Made by a program: the position numbers and the translations under genes
Part shown: positions 1 through 9,082 of the stretch, piece after piece
Layout: the number at the start of each line of letters is the position of its first letter
Numbering within the stretch: position 1 is the first letter of the stretch
The notes under the pieces: generated by a model
Told to the model about the DNA's origin: nothing
The model's database searches: none
The model's input: the letters and a program-made list of their open reading frames with translations, nothing else
Origin: Vibrio rarus
GTDB lineage: Bacteria > Pseudomonadota > Gammaproteobacteria > Enterobacterales > Vibrionaceae
NCBI RefSeq assembly: GCF_024347075.1
Contig: NZ_AP024900.1
Coordinates: 372,001 to 436,000, forward strand
Length of the DNA: 64,000 nucleotides
Direction of reading: 5' to 3'

Positions 1-1
1 C

Positions 2-454
2 CGTTTCAGCTTTGAAGGTTTTTTACCACCGAAGAGCAAAGGGCGTAAAGACCGATTCTTAGAGCTGATTAAGGTTGAGCGCACTTGTATCTTTTATGAG
101 TCCCCTCATAGAATCATGGACTCATTAGCCGATATGTTGCAGGTGTTTGGTCCTGAGCGACAAGTGGTTTTGGCAAGAGAGCTGACAAAAACCTTTGAGA
201 CGATTCAAGGTTTGCCATTGGGAGAGTTGATTCCTTGGCTTGAGGAAGATGCCAACCGTATTCGTGGTGAAATGGTGTTGCTAGTGCATGGTTATCGTGA
301 GCAAAGCAGTGATGAACTTCCAGAAGAAGCGCGTCGTACCTTGGCTATTTTGACCAAAGAGTTACCTCTTAAAAAAGCAGCGGCACTGACTGCTGAAATT
401 TATAGCCTGAAAAAGAACGCCTTGTATAAGTGGGGATTGGAGCATTTAGATTAG
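2..454 (+). CDS. rsmI: 16S rRNA (cytidine-1402 2'-O)-methyltransferase RsmI, 3' part only
   Basis: This is the C-terminal ~150 residues of RsmI, the SAM-dependent enzyme that 2'-O-methylates C1402 of 16S rRNA in the decoding centre. The reading frame is open from the left edge, so the start lies outside the window. Visible family motifs are [22 protein letters not shown] and [10 protein letters not shown], followed by the usual helical C-terminus. rnpB follows after ~60 bases, a common gammaproteobacterial arrangement. Confidence is high because all three motifs occur in order. Confidence 0.95.
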   Translation, partial: RFSFEGFLPPKSKGRKDRFLELIKVERTCIFYESPHRIMDSLADMLQVFGPERQVVLARELTKTFETIQGLPLGELIPWLEEDANRIRGEMVLLVHGYREQSSDELPEEARRTLAILTKELPLKKAAALTAEIYSLKKNALYKWGLEHLD

Positions 455-517
455 CCTATAAAGCTTAAGGCTTTATTTGATTAGACATCTGCACTCTTTG
501 TCAGTACAATCCGTCCC

Positions 518-912
<395 letters not shown>

Positions 913-981
913 ATTCGTAAGTGTTTGTTTACGTTGAAGTTTGTTACTCATGTATTTCTCTGTCACACAGAAAGGTACACA

Positions 982-1287
982 ATGAAATACATTCAACAGC
1001 GTAAGCAAACGTATTACTTTCGCTTAAAACTCCCTCAGTATCTCCAGTTTAAATTCAAAAATAGTGAAATAGTTCGCTCATTAAATACAGACTCATACAG
1101 TATGGCATGCTATAAGGTGACTAAGAAATTACCTGCCATAAATAGCTTCCTAAATATGCCATTAGACCTCACAAACGAACTAGAAGAGCTTTTCAAAGAG
1201 CTTACTGATTTCTCTACTATAGACCAGTGGACGGTAAGCGTACCACTACAAACTATAAAACGACGTACAAAGAAAATTCAGACTTGA
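982..1287 (+). pseudogene. Tyrosine-recombinase (phage-type integrase) N-terminal fragment
   Basis: About 100 residues starting MKYIQQRKQTYYFRLKLP. The pattern of short basic start, TYYFR, then LP..L and RSLNTDS with alternating hydrophobics resembles the N-terminal DNA-binding region of integrases that read YxR(R)G.YYFR..(V/L)P. The R-H-R-Y catalytic domain is absent; the frame ends at 1287, close to where IS6-like transposase sequence begins. The start ATG at 982 has an AAAGG ribosome site, so it was chosen over the ATG at 901, which lies inside the repeat. It sits at the island's left end, where an element's own integrase is normally found. The assignment rests on the N-terminal pattern only. 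Confidence 0.6.
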
Positions 1288-1290
1288 AAG

Positions 1291-1692
1291 CTATGCAATC
1301 AGACTCTTCGTGGCAGGTTGATGAAACCTACGTCAAGGTAAAAGGGAAATGGCATTATCTGTACCGGGCTATCAACAAGCAAGGCGAGACACTAGACTTT
1401 TATTTCTCCCATAAACGCAATAAATTATCAGTTCCTGAAGCGGTGCCTGTGTCACTATCCAAAAGAGTTACAGCTTCAAACATTAAACACCGACAAGCAT
1501 TCCTCATATGCAAATGCAATTACCCGCTTGAAGAAGGAGGGACGACTTCGATTGGACGTCGAGCAACGACAAGTAAAGTACCTCAATAATGGGGTTGAAT
1601 CCGATCACGCCCCCATTAAGACGCTTTTTGTAGGTTCAGGCAGATTTATAATACGAAAGAGAGCCTGGTCAACCGTAAAGGTAACGCAATGA
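1291..1692 (+). pseudogene. IS6-family (IS26-like) transposase remnant, frameshifted
   Basis: The first part (frame of 1227) reads SSWQVDETYVKVKGKWHYLYRAINKQG, the DDE-domain start of IS6-family transposases including the first catalytic Asp. The frame then shifts by one base around 1450-1490. It continues as NTDKHSSYANAITRLKKEG, then QRQVKYLNNGVESDHAPIK, then a short tail to TGA at 1690. NTD and the ESDH region carry the second Asp and the Glu. The N-terminal helix-turn-helix and part of the central region are missing, and I could not find clear terminal inverted repeats. The element is dead. Family assignment is confident from the three motif blocks. Confidence 0.85.
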
Positions 1693-1786
1693 GGTTATCA
1701 CTTAACTCAAGTCGAGTTCTGACTCGCCAGATTTCCTCTAGTCTAAATGGCTTTTTGACACCTGTATATCTACCTTTTTTAGTAAT

Positions 1787-2590
1787 TTACTGAGGCTGAC
1801 GTTTCATATCGTCATGAACCATGGGATTGTCCAGTTCATGTATAGTACCGATACGCACACGTTTATCCGGTGCCAGCTTTTCGTATTCAGTGAGATAGAT
1901 ATCGCTGTGAATATGCTCGGCAATCATTTTCACCAACAGACGATTGTTGGTATATAAGCCTACAGTCTCTTCTCGATGAGAGAACATTAAGCCCTGTTTC
2001 ATATCGGCAACAATCATAAAGCGGTGGGAAGGATACGCGGTCTCTTCATTATCTGAGCGAGTGTAGAGCTCAATTTTGGGATGAGGTACCGCGATGCGAT
2101 TAAATGAGAAGGTGATAATTCGCACTCCACGCTCAGCCGCCTCAATCAATTCTGCTGAGAATCTCGGGTCAAGTTGAAAGTCGGTGTTGAGGTAAATTTC
2201 TACCTGAGCTAACTCGATCACCTCTTGGGCTTTCTGGACTAAGTTGTCGATACCAGTGACGTTGTACACAAACTCTTTTTCCTCAGTGATCATCATTCGT
2301 GACAACTCTTTCTTAAGGATATGGATGTTTTCTACGGTACTCTTTTCGATTTGGTTAAAGATAAGCTCTGGAGATTTGGCTTCGTACTCTTTCGTGTCTC
2401 CATCGGACATAAAGATATAACCATTTTTGTATAGGTTATCGATGGAAGAGTAGACAGAAGAACGCGATAGAGAGATATCTTTCGCGATTTTGTAGCCACT
2501 GGCACAACCGTTTTTTAGAAGGTTGATATAGACCAAGGAATCCGTCTTCGTAAAACCAAAATTCATCAACTTAGTAACCAAGTCTGACAC
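1787..2590 (-). CDS. TrmB-family sugar-responsive transcriptional regulator
   Basis: A 267-residue protein. The N-terminal winged helix (residues ~1-75) reads LMNFGFTKTDSLVYINLLKNG, the TrmB-type start. The recognition region (S.SSVYSSIDNLYKNGYI) is followed by a coiled stretch, and then a phospholipase D-like C-terminal domain (~100-245) like the effector-binding part of TrmB. TrmB proteins control maltose/maltodextrin transporters, best known in archaea. I chose the GTG at 2590 because AGAGGA lies six bases upstream; a TTG at 2614 would add eight residues. It is the last gene of the leftward operon. The palindrome at 8704-8734 is a candidate operator. The target is inferred from context. 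Confidence 0.8.
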   Translation of the reverse strand: MSDLVTKLMNFGFTKTDSLVYINLLKNGCASGYKIAKDISLSRSSVYSSIDNLYKNGYIFMSDGDTKEYEAKSPELIFNQIEKSTVENIHILKKELSRMMITEEKEFVYNVTGIDNLVQKAQEVIELAQVEIYLNTDFQLDPRFSAELIEAAERGVRIITFSFNRIAVPHPKIELYTRSDNEETAYPSHRFMIVADMKQGLMFSHREETVGLYTNNRLLVKMIAEHIHSDIYLTEYEKLAPDKRVRIGTIHELDNPMVHDDMKRQPQ

Positions 2591-2653
2591 GGTTTGTCCT
2601 CTAAAATTATTCAATATTGTGTTCCACTTTGGTTAGATTATCACTGGTTAAGC

Positions 2654-3544
2654 TCAGAGCCTAACTTGAGGTGCAAGTAGCTGCGCTTTTGTTTGAACTG
2701 CTCCGCGAGCAAGAGAAAAATCGTCATAGGGCAAACTTAACGCTTCCGGTAATGACACATTGTTACCACAACGACTGAGTGTGACCTTAAGGTCACTTGT
2801 AAGAGTGGAGTAGCGCGACACGCTGCCAAGTATTAGCAAACTTCTGGGCAAGCTATTTTCGATATGAGGCTTGAACGCTAGCCTCATATCGATGTTGCGT
2901 TGATAGGTACGTGCGGTAATAGGGTCTCCTGATTCTAATGCGCAGAATATCTCTTTTACATTGGGGCGTTTAAGCAGGATTTGCTCATACTGTCGCTCCA
3001 ATCCTGAAACCGAAACAAACTGTTCAGTACACGCTTCATTCGCACAACTGCAGCTAGTAACGAGACCATCAAGGACAAAGTCGTAGTCCGGAAGATCGAC
3101 ATATGCGCAGGGAATCGCTCGTATGGTACGTTGAGAAATACTTCGACGAGTTCTACTGCAAGAGTAGAGCTCGCACTCGTTATCGAGTACAACGCACAAC
3201 TCTTCTCTGAGTTTTATCTGCGATAAGACATCAGGTGAACTCTGTAAACCAGCTTCGATAAAGTTACTTTTGCTGCAAGGGATTCGATAGTGCTGTTCAA
3301 TCAGGGTGGATAACGCCAATTGATGACGCTCAAGCCAGATTTGAACTTCCTCTGTTATCGCTAACCCAATCGAACAGAATGTACTGTATGCCCATTGAAA
3401 GTTTTCGACTAGCTGAAACACCAGCTGTTTAACTTTCAGCGCGGTCTGATTGAGGCCTTGCTGACTCAAATATACAGTATTGAGATGCTCATCAAGCATC
3501 GTCGCCTTTAGTTGAACTTTATCTATTGAGATCTCCAGATGCAT
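2654..3544 (-). CDS. Degenerate ROK-family protein, probably a sugar sensor rather than a kinase
   Basis: About 296 residues with ROK (repressor/ORF/kinase) character. The cysteine-rich metal motif survives as SCSCANEACTEQ (C-x-C-x4-C), and the C-terminal half reads like the ROK lobe. The N-terminal phosphate-binding DxGGT loop is replaced by SIDKVQLKA, and the usual NDA catalytic segment reads LDNECEL, so sugar kinase activity looks lost. No N-terminal helix-turn-helix is present. The start at 3544 has AGGAG upstream; a longer frame from 3598 would overlap the preceding gene. It lies between the hydrolase and the TrmB regulator, which suggests a role in sensing or regulation. Function is inferred. 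Confidence 0.6.
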   Translation of the reverse strand: MHLEISIDKVQLKATMLDEHLNTVYLSQQGLNQTALKVKQLVFQLVENFQWAYSTFCSIGLAITEEVQIWLERHQLALSTLIEQHYRIPCSKSNFIEAGLQSSPDVLSQIKLREELCVVLDNECELYSCSRTRRSISQRTIRAIPCAYVDLPDYDFVLDGLVTSCSCANEACTEQFVSVSGLERQYEQILLKRPNVKEIFCALESGDPITARTYQRNIDMRLAFKPHIENSLPRSLLILGSVSRYSTLTSDLKVTLSRCGNNVSLPEALSLPYDDFSLARGAVQTKAQLLAPQVRL

Positions 3545-3557
3545 ACTTTCTCCTTGC

Positions 3558-5327
3558 TTAGTCGTACCAGTAACCGTAAGCAGATAAACTGATGCCACGA
3601 TTATCTAGCGTTACGCTAGCCGGAGAATCGCTATTGTTGATCAGGAAGCGTCTTGAGCCGCGTTGATAGCCGACAACGCTAGGATGATGAGTCTCTATCC
3701 AGTCGATGTATGGTTGATTAAAGCTGTCATCGCTTTTTCTTAACTCGATCATTTGTTCAATGAAGATTTTGAAATCGAGTTCAGTCTGGTTTGGAGACCA
3801 GTTCATACAGCGGCGATTATCTTCAAGTCCCATGCCTTTTCTCCCTTCCATCGCGACTTCGCCGCCATAGTAAATACAGGGAGCGCCAGATTGAGTGAAC
3901 ATAAACAGATACGCTAGCTTCGCCCGACGAAGATCGTTACCGCAAAGACTAATCAGGCGGGTGGTATCGTGGCTTTCAAGTAAATTAAACATCGCTTCAT
4001 TAACGTTGCGTGGATAAGCCAGATAAGCGCTGGTGACTGTCTCCATAAACTGCTGTTTGTTATGAGCATCAAGGGCAAAGTAATCGGTAATGGCCTGAGT
4101 CATAGGGTAGTTCATTAACGAATCGAACTGATCACCACGCAACCATGGCATACCTTCGTGCCAAATCTCCCCCAGAATGTAGCAGTCTGGTTTTACCTGC
4201 TTAACTACGTTGCGAAACTCACGCCAGAACTGGTGGTCAACTTCATTGGCGACATCCAGTCTCCAGCCGTCGATGTCGAACTCTTCTACCCAGTAGCGAG
4301 CGACATCTAACAGGTATTCACGACATGGCTGATGTTCAGTGTTGAGTTTTGGCATCTCAAGTACGTTGCCAAACGTTTCGTAGTTGAAGTTCCAGCAGTC
4401 CCACTTCGATTTGTCAGTGTCGGGATAAACGGGGAACTGATTGATCCAGAACCAGTCTGCGTATTGAGATTTTTCGCCGTTTTTAACCACGTCTAACCAG
4501 AACGGGTGTTGATCGCCGATGTGATTGAACACCGCGTCGAGCATAACTTTCATGCCTCGATCATGCGCCTCTTTAATCAGAGCTCTGAATGCTTCATTAC
4601 CGCCAAAGTGAGGATCGACATTGAAGTAATCAACCGTGTCGTACTTATGGCTGGTATTGGCAGTAAAAACTGGGCACAGATAGAGTCCGTTGACCCCCAA
4701 ATTTTTCAGATAATCGATATGTTCGATTACGCCCCATAAGTCACCGCCCATAAAGTTACTTGAGGTTGGTACGCTTCCCCATGGCTCAGCATTTTTCGGA
4801 CTTATTTCTGGTCTGCCGTTGGCAAATCGTTCAGGGAAGATCTGATACCAAACGGTTGACTTGGCCCATTGTGGAGTGACCAGAACATCTTTTGGGTTGA
4901 TATAAGGGAAGCAGAAGAAATTACTCAGATTGCTAAGCTCAATTTCTTCCGCTGCCTTGCTGTCTAAATCAACGGTACGTTTCTCGCCAAACAGTATTTT
5001 TTCACCATCTTTTCCGTAGAGAATAAAACCGTAACGACTGCGGCGTTTAGGCGGTATAAATTGCGCAAACCAGTGGTCGTGATGTTCGGTGACACCTTCT
5101 CGTTCCATTACAACTTCGTTGCCACCGACCCAGCCATGAGCATCGCTGCCGCCGAGGTTACCACCGTCTAAGCCTCCTTCTGCCCAGTGATAAGGGTCAC
5201 CTATCCATAAGCTAACGCGCTCAACTTCGTCTTTGGCACATTTAAGTCTCAGGTGCAGAGTCTGCTCATCGTAAGCGTAGCTGTCGGCACTTTTCAGTGT
5301 ATGTGTTAGTGAGCTTCGGGTAATCAT
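3558..5327 (-). CDS. Cyclomaltodextrinase/neopullulanase-type GH13 alpha-glucosidase
   Basis: A 589-residue cytoplasmic enzyme without signal peptide. Residues ~1-130 form an N-terminal beta domain typical of GH13_20 enzymes (cyclomaltodextrinase, neopullulanase, maltogenic amylase). The TIM barrel then shows YQIFPERFANG, DAVFNHIG, DGWRLDVANEVDH (nucleophile Asp ~357), ILGEIWHE (acid/base Glu ~386) and ESHDTTR (third Asp ~453). All catalytic residues are present. In such systems the enzyme opens cyclodextrins or cuts maltodextrins after import. It lies directly downstream of the permease genes (17-bp gap), in the same leftward operon. Substrate choice among this subfamily cannot be fixed from sequence alone. 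Confidence 0.92.
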   Translation of the reverse strand: MITRSSLTHTLKSADSYAYDEQTLHLRLKCAKDEVERVSLWIGDPYHWAEGGLDGGNLGGSDAHGWVGGNEVVMEREGVTEHHDHWFAQFIPPKRRSRYGFILYGKDGEKILFGEKRTVDLDSKAAEEIELSNLSNFFCFPYINPKDVLVTPQWAKSTVWYQIFPERFANGRPEISPKNAEPWGSVPTSSNFMGGDLWGVIEHIDYLKNLGVNGLYLCPVFTANTSHKYDTVDYFNVDPHFGGNEAFRALIKEAHDRGMKVMLDAVFNHIGDQHPFWLDVVKNGEKSQYADWFWINQFPVYPDTDKSKWDCWNFNYETFGNVLEMPKLNTEHQPCREYLLDVARYWVEEFDIDGWRLDVANEVDHQFWREFRNVVKQVKPDCYILGEIWHEGMPWLRGDQFDSLMNYPMTQAITDYFALDAHNKQQFMETVTSAYLAYPRNVNEAMFNLLESHDTTRLISLCGNDLRRAKLAYLFMFTQSGAPCIYYGGEVAMEGRKGMGLEDNRRCMNWSPNQTELDFKIFIEQMIELRKSDDSFNQPYIDWIETHHPSVVGYQRGSRRFLINNSDSPASVTLDNRGISLSAYGYWYD

Positions 5328-5343
5328 AAATTCGATCCTGTTG

Positions 5344-6177
5344 TTATTCTTTTACTGCACCACTCACTAAGCCTGTGGTGATGTGTTTTTGAGTCGCGAC
5401 AAAAAGCAGAGTGATCGGTATTGCTACCAGCAGAGAGCCGGCGGCAAACAGAGTAAAGTTTTCGGCCGAGTTAGAGGTGATCCAACTGAAAATACCAATA
5501 GCCAGAGTCATTTTTTCTTCACTGCGTAAGATCAGAGTTGGCAGAATGAAGTCCATCCACGGGCCAGTAAATGACACGAGAGCGACAAATACCAAGATCG
5601 GCCTCGCCAGAGGTAAGATGATCTCGATAAAAATAGTCATATGCCCTGCACCGTCGATTTTTGCTGCCTCATCGAGCGAAGTCGGAATCGCGTCAAAGTA
5701 GCCCTTCACTAGCCAAGTCATAAACGGTAACGAGCCAGCGACGTAGACAAACAACAAACCGGCATAGGTATCGATCAGGTTGAGTTTCGATAGCAGGATA
5801 TAAATCGCTGTCATCGATAAGAAAGCAGGGAACATCTGCAATACCAGCACCCCCATCAAGACATTGCGTTTGCCTTTAAATCGATAGCGTGAGAACACGT
5901 AAGCAGTCATGGTGACCACCACCAGAGAAATCAGCATATTCGCCGTTGCCAGAGCGAAGGTGTTGAGATACCACTGCAGGTAAGGGGTATCCTGAAACAG
6001 CGCCACATAATGCTCTAGTGAAAAGCTCCAGCCAGAAAACGAAGAGCTGAACATATTGCTACCCGGTTTGAAGGACGCCAATACTGTCCAGATAACCGGT
6101 CCTAAAACCAGTAATGCATTGGTTAACAGGAACAGATAGACCAAACCTGTGGCTAATTTTTGCAACAGAAACTTCAT
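5344..6177 (-). CDS. MalG-type ABC sugar transporter permease
   Basis: A 277-residue inner-membrane protein with six predicted helices. The cytoplasmic EAA loop (LDEAAKIDGAGHMTIFIEIILPLARP) that docks on the ATPase is intact. It has the C-terminal SGAVKE ending of MalG-type subunits. Its start overlaps the MalF-type stop by one base (TAATG), indicating translational coupling. It should pair with the 6177-7463 permease, the 7467-8693 binding protein and the ATPase at 11781-12920 encoded in the divergent operon. The substrate is inferred to be a maltodextrin or cyclodextrin from the neighbouring hydrolase. Confidence 0.93.
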   Translation of the reverse strand: MKFLLQKLATGLVYLFLLTNALLVLGPVIWTVLASFKPGSNMFSSSFSGWSFSLEHYVALFQDTPYLQWYLNTFALATANMLISLVVVTMTAYVFSRYRFKGKRNVLMGVLVLQMFPAFLSMTAIYILLSKLNLIDTYAGLLFVYVAGSLPFMTWLVKGYFDAIPTSLDEAAKIDGAGHMTIFIEIILPLARPILVFVALVSFTGPWMDFILPTLILRSEEKMTLAIGIFSWITSNSAENFTLFAAGSLLVAIPITLLFVATQKHITTGLVSGAVKE

Positions 6178-7463
6178 TACTTCATCCCCACATCATCGTT
6201 AAACGAAGACATCCGTCGGAACTGCCAGATCGCAATCACTGACAAGAACAAGAAAATAATTATCGAAATCACAGAGGCGATTTGGTACTGCTGGAAGTCG
6301 AGTGTGAGTTTGTAAATCCAGGTAATTAAGATGTCGGTATGCCCTGCAAATCGGTACTCTGGATTGATCGGTCCGCCTGCGGTTAACAGGAAAATTGCGC
6401 CAAAGTTATTGAAGTTATGGGCAAACGTCATCACCAGAGAAGGAGCGACCTGATGCAACACCATCGGGAGGGTGATTTCCCTGAACTGCTGGAACTTGTT
6501 GGCGCCATCGACCTCACTAGCCTCATAAAGGTCTTGAGGAATGTTGGTTAAGGCTCCTGAAATAAGCAGCATGAAGTAGGGAGCACCGACCCAGACGCTG
6601 ACCGCTATCACCGTGACTTTCGCCATCCATGGATCGGAGAGAAAAGCAACGGAATCAAAGCCCCAGCTATTCAGGGTCGTATTGACCGGACCGACACCAT
6701 TTAATAGCAGTCGGAACATCAGCAGAGTAACGAAAGCGGGAATCGCATAAGGCAAGATAAAAACGAAGCGCCACGCTTTTTTTGCTTTGATGTTCTTGTT
6801 GGACAACGCCAGTGCCAGCACAAAACCAAAACCACAGGTACAGATAGTCGCCAGAATGGCCCACATCACTGTCCAGGTTGCTACGCCAATAAAGGTATTC
6901 GACCAAATTCGCAATTCAAACAGGGCGATAAAGTTCTTAAACCCGACCCAGTCAACCAAGTTCCGTGGCGGAATATGATAAGGCGCTGAGTAGTTGGTAA
7001 ATGAGACCAGTACGGTGATGACAATCGGCATAATGATAAAGGCGATACTGGTTAACATTGCCGGAGAAAGAACCAGCAAAGCAAACTGTCGGTCATATAT
7101 CGCTTTGATCTGCTCGGACGCTGAAACCTGACAAGGCTGGCAGGACTTGGCATCATTGATGTTAAGTGCGTAAAGGCAAAGAAAAACAAACACCGCGATC
7201 AGAGCAATCACACCTTCAACCAACAGGAAGACAGAGTGATCGCCCTGAATGATGGTGAAGCCTTCGCGTGTCTGAGCCACATCGCCGAGAGTAATGAGCT
7301 GCTTTAACGCTAGGCTAAGCTCTGGAATGTTAAAGATAAAAAGTAGCTGAATGAACAACCAGACCAAGCCTTTTACCCAATGGCCCTGACGCATTTGCGT
7401 CAGGCCCATGATAAGAACTGAAGCGTTGATCATTGGTTGCATTCGAGTTTGAGACAACAACAT
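6177..7463 (-). CDS. MalF-type ABC sugar transporter permease
   Basis: A 428-residue membrane protein. Extra hydrophobic segments at the N-terminus (~15-125) precede the six-helix transport core, as in MalF-type subunits, although the large MalF periplasmic P2 loop is not present. The EAA loop reads LYEASEVDGANKFQQFREI. The start ATG has AGGAG seven bases upstream. It sits three bases after the binding-protein gene and overlaps the MalG-type gene by one base, so the three are one transcription unit. It forms the heterodimeric channel with its neighbour. Confidence 0.93.
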   Translation of the reverse strand: MLLSQTRMQPMINASVLIMGLTQMRQGHWVKGLVWLFIQLLFIFNIPELSLALKQLITLGDVAQTREGFTIIQGDHSVFLLVEGVIALIAVFVFLCLYALNINDAKSCQPCQVSASEQIKAIYDRQFALLVLSPAMLTSIAFIIMPIVITVLVSFTNYSAPYHIPPRNLVDWVGFKNFIALFELRIWSNTFIGVATWTVMWAILATICTCGFGFVLALALSNKNIKAKKAWRFVFILPYAIPAFVTLLMFRLLLNGVGPVNTTLNSWGFDSVAFLSDPWMAKVTVIAVSVWVGAPYFMLLISGALTNIPQDLYEASEVDGANKFQQFREITLPMVLHQVAPSLVMTFAHNFNNFGAIFLLTAGGPINPEYRFAGHTDILITWIYKLTLDFQQYQIASVISIIIFLFLSVIAIWQFRRMSSFNDDVGMK

Positions 7464-7466
7464 CTC

Positions 7467-8693
7467 TTACTCCTGTAAACTGATCTGTTCTTTGATCACT
7501 GACACGGCACGCTTTAACACCTTCTCTGGTGACTTGTCATTGACCCATAATGAAGTCATGGCACTTGCCATTGGTGACCACAAGTAACCCATTTCAGGAA
7601 TTGACGGCATAGCGTCGGCGAAGTAACCCTGACCGATGATCGCATAAGTAGCTTCATCAGCATCGTCGATGATTTCCTCCATAACAGCCTGAACTGGTGG
7701 GATCGATTTCGTCATCTCGTAGCGTTTTTTAAGCATCTTATCGCTACTTAGGTAGCTGGCAAAAAGTTGAGCGGCTTTAGGATAGTTGGTGAAAGAAGAA
7801 ACGACCGCCAGACGAACTGTTGAGAAGGTTCGTGGTTTCTTGCCATCTAGAGTTGGAATTGGAATGACGCCATAGTTCACTCCGGAAGCCTCGTAGCCTT
7901 GAATTGCCCACGGACCATCGATGATTGCTGCGACCTTACCTTCACTGAACAAACCTCGTCTTACCTGAGGGTTACGCATATCCATTGGGTTAGCACTGTT
8001 TGCGGCCTGTAGCTTTTTCATCGCTTCTAAGCCTTGCTGTGCTTGCTCCGAGGCGATGCCGATATCTTTGGCATTGGTGCCGTTATCGCCAAATTCGTAA
8101 GCTCCATATAGGGTCAGGAACATGCGTGATTCATAGTAATTCTGCACGTCCCAAAGCAGGGCATATTTGTGCTCTTTGGTGTCATTAAATGACTTAGAGA
8201 ACTCAATGATCTGTTCAAAAGACTCAGGAGCCTGTGGCAGAAGATCCTTGTTGTAGAACAGAGCGATAGTGGCAAAACTTACCGGGAAGCCGTAGCTTTT
8301 ACCCTCAGAATTTGCTGCGTTGACCGCACTTTGTAAGAAGTGGGCGTTGATGTGGTCAGCAGAGACCAGATTTTCCATCGCACCACCGGCTACGACTAAG
8401 CGACCAAGCAGGTCATGCTCAATTTCAGCCACATCAGCGACTCGAGCTGAGCCTCCATCCTGAATTAATCGTGAAGCGGCATCAATCGGTGCCAGTCCAC
8501 GGAAAGTGAACGCCACCTCATAGCCCGAATCCTGATTGAACTGGTTGGCGGCGTACTTCATGTAATCGACGGTTGTGTGATCGGTCCAGACTAACAGATT
8601 TGCGCCTGGTTCCGGTTCAATCGGCTGTGCCATGGCAGTGGCGCCAACAAGAGTGGTGAGCAGTATTTGACTGGTCAATAACTTGGTTTTCAT
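7467..8693 (-). CDS. Periplasmic maltooligosaccharide-type binding protein (MalE-like)
   Basis: A ~408-residue extracytoplasmic solute-binding protein of family 1. A signal peptide (MKTKLLTSQILLTTLVGATAMA, cut near residue 22) is followed by LLVWTDHT, FPVSFATIALFYNKDLL, KVAAIIDGPWAI and the C-terminal FASYLSS region typical of MalE-like proteins. The ATG at 8693 was preferred over an upstream TTG at 8705 because it begins the signal peptide. It is the first gene of the leftward operon, immediately behind the palindrome at 8704-8734, so it is probably the main regulated gene. It would deliver linear or cyclic glucans from the periplasm to the permeases. Confidence 0.92.
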   Translation of the reverse strand: MKTKLLTSQILLTTLVGATAMAQPIEPEPGANLLVWTDHTTVDYMKYAANQFNQDSGYEVAFTFRGLAPIDAASRLIQDGGSARVADVAEIEHDLLGRLVVAGGAMENLVSADHINAHFLQSAVNAANSEGKSYGFPVSFATIALFYNKDLLPQAPESFEQIIEFSKSFNDTKEHKYALLWDVQNYYESRMFLTLYGAYEFGDNGTNAKDIGIASEQAQQGLEAMKKLQAANSANPMDMRNPQVRRGLFSEGKVAAIIDGPWAIQGYEASGVNYGVIPIPTLDGKKPRTFSTVRLAVVSSFTNYPKAAQLFASYLSSDKMLKKRYEMTKSIPPVQAVMEEIIDDADEATYAIIGQGYFADAMPSIPEMGYLWSPMASAMTSLWVNDKSPEKVLKRAVSVIKEQISLQE

Positions 8694-8703
8694 TGCTGCA
8701 TCC

Positions 8704-8734
8704 AATTTAGTAGTTCACGATATACTACTAAATT
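8704..8734. promoter_or_regulatory. Perfect inverted repeat, candidate operator of the island sugar operons
   Basis: AATTTAGTAGT (8704-8714) and ACTACTAAATT (8724-8734) are perfect 11-bp complements separated by nine bases. The site begins 11 bases before the ATG of the binding-protein gene. It therefore overlaps its leader or transcription start and could block expression when bound. The island's own TrmB-family regulator is the natural candidate ligand, by analogy with maltodextrin control by TrmB. A partial half-site (ACTACTTTAAAT, near 9022) lies in front of the divergent channel gene. The palindrome is seen; its regulator is inferred. Confidence 0.6.
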
Positions 8735-9082
8735 GAGGCGGATAGAGATTTTAGTCAATTGAAAACTGCTTAAAATAGCGTCTAAGTGTGATCTGAGTCG
8801 ACTAAAGTGCTTGTTTTACAACGGGTTGAAGCCGGTTTTGTCTTGCTTGTATTCTTATTGTTAGTTTTGTTTTTAATGGCTATCAACTCGAATTGATCAC
8901 TGTTTTTAGTGACTAACTTCAAATTATTGTCCGGATTCGAGTGACCGACATCTCATTTAAATCCCATTCAGCGAGCAAATAATACTCAGATGCAGAACAA
9001 TGGCTAGGCGTTCAGGCTGAACTACTACTTTAAATCCGATTAATATCAATAGAATCCACCTCTATGAGGTTAAGGAAACACT
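8735..9082. promoter_or_regulatory. Divergent promoter region between the two sugar operons
   Basis: About 350 bp without a credible ORF, between the leftward binding-protein operon and the rightward channel operon. It is AT-rich and must hold both promoters. I could not assign unambiguous -35/-10 pairs. A half-site resembling the 8704-8734 palindrome lies near 9022, about 60 bp before the channel start codon. A TAAGGA ribosome site precedes the GTG at 9083. Confidence 0.5.
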
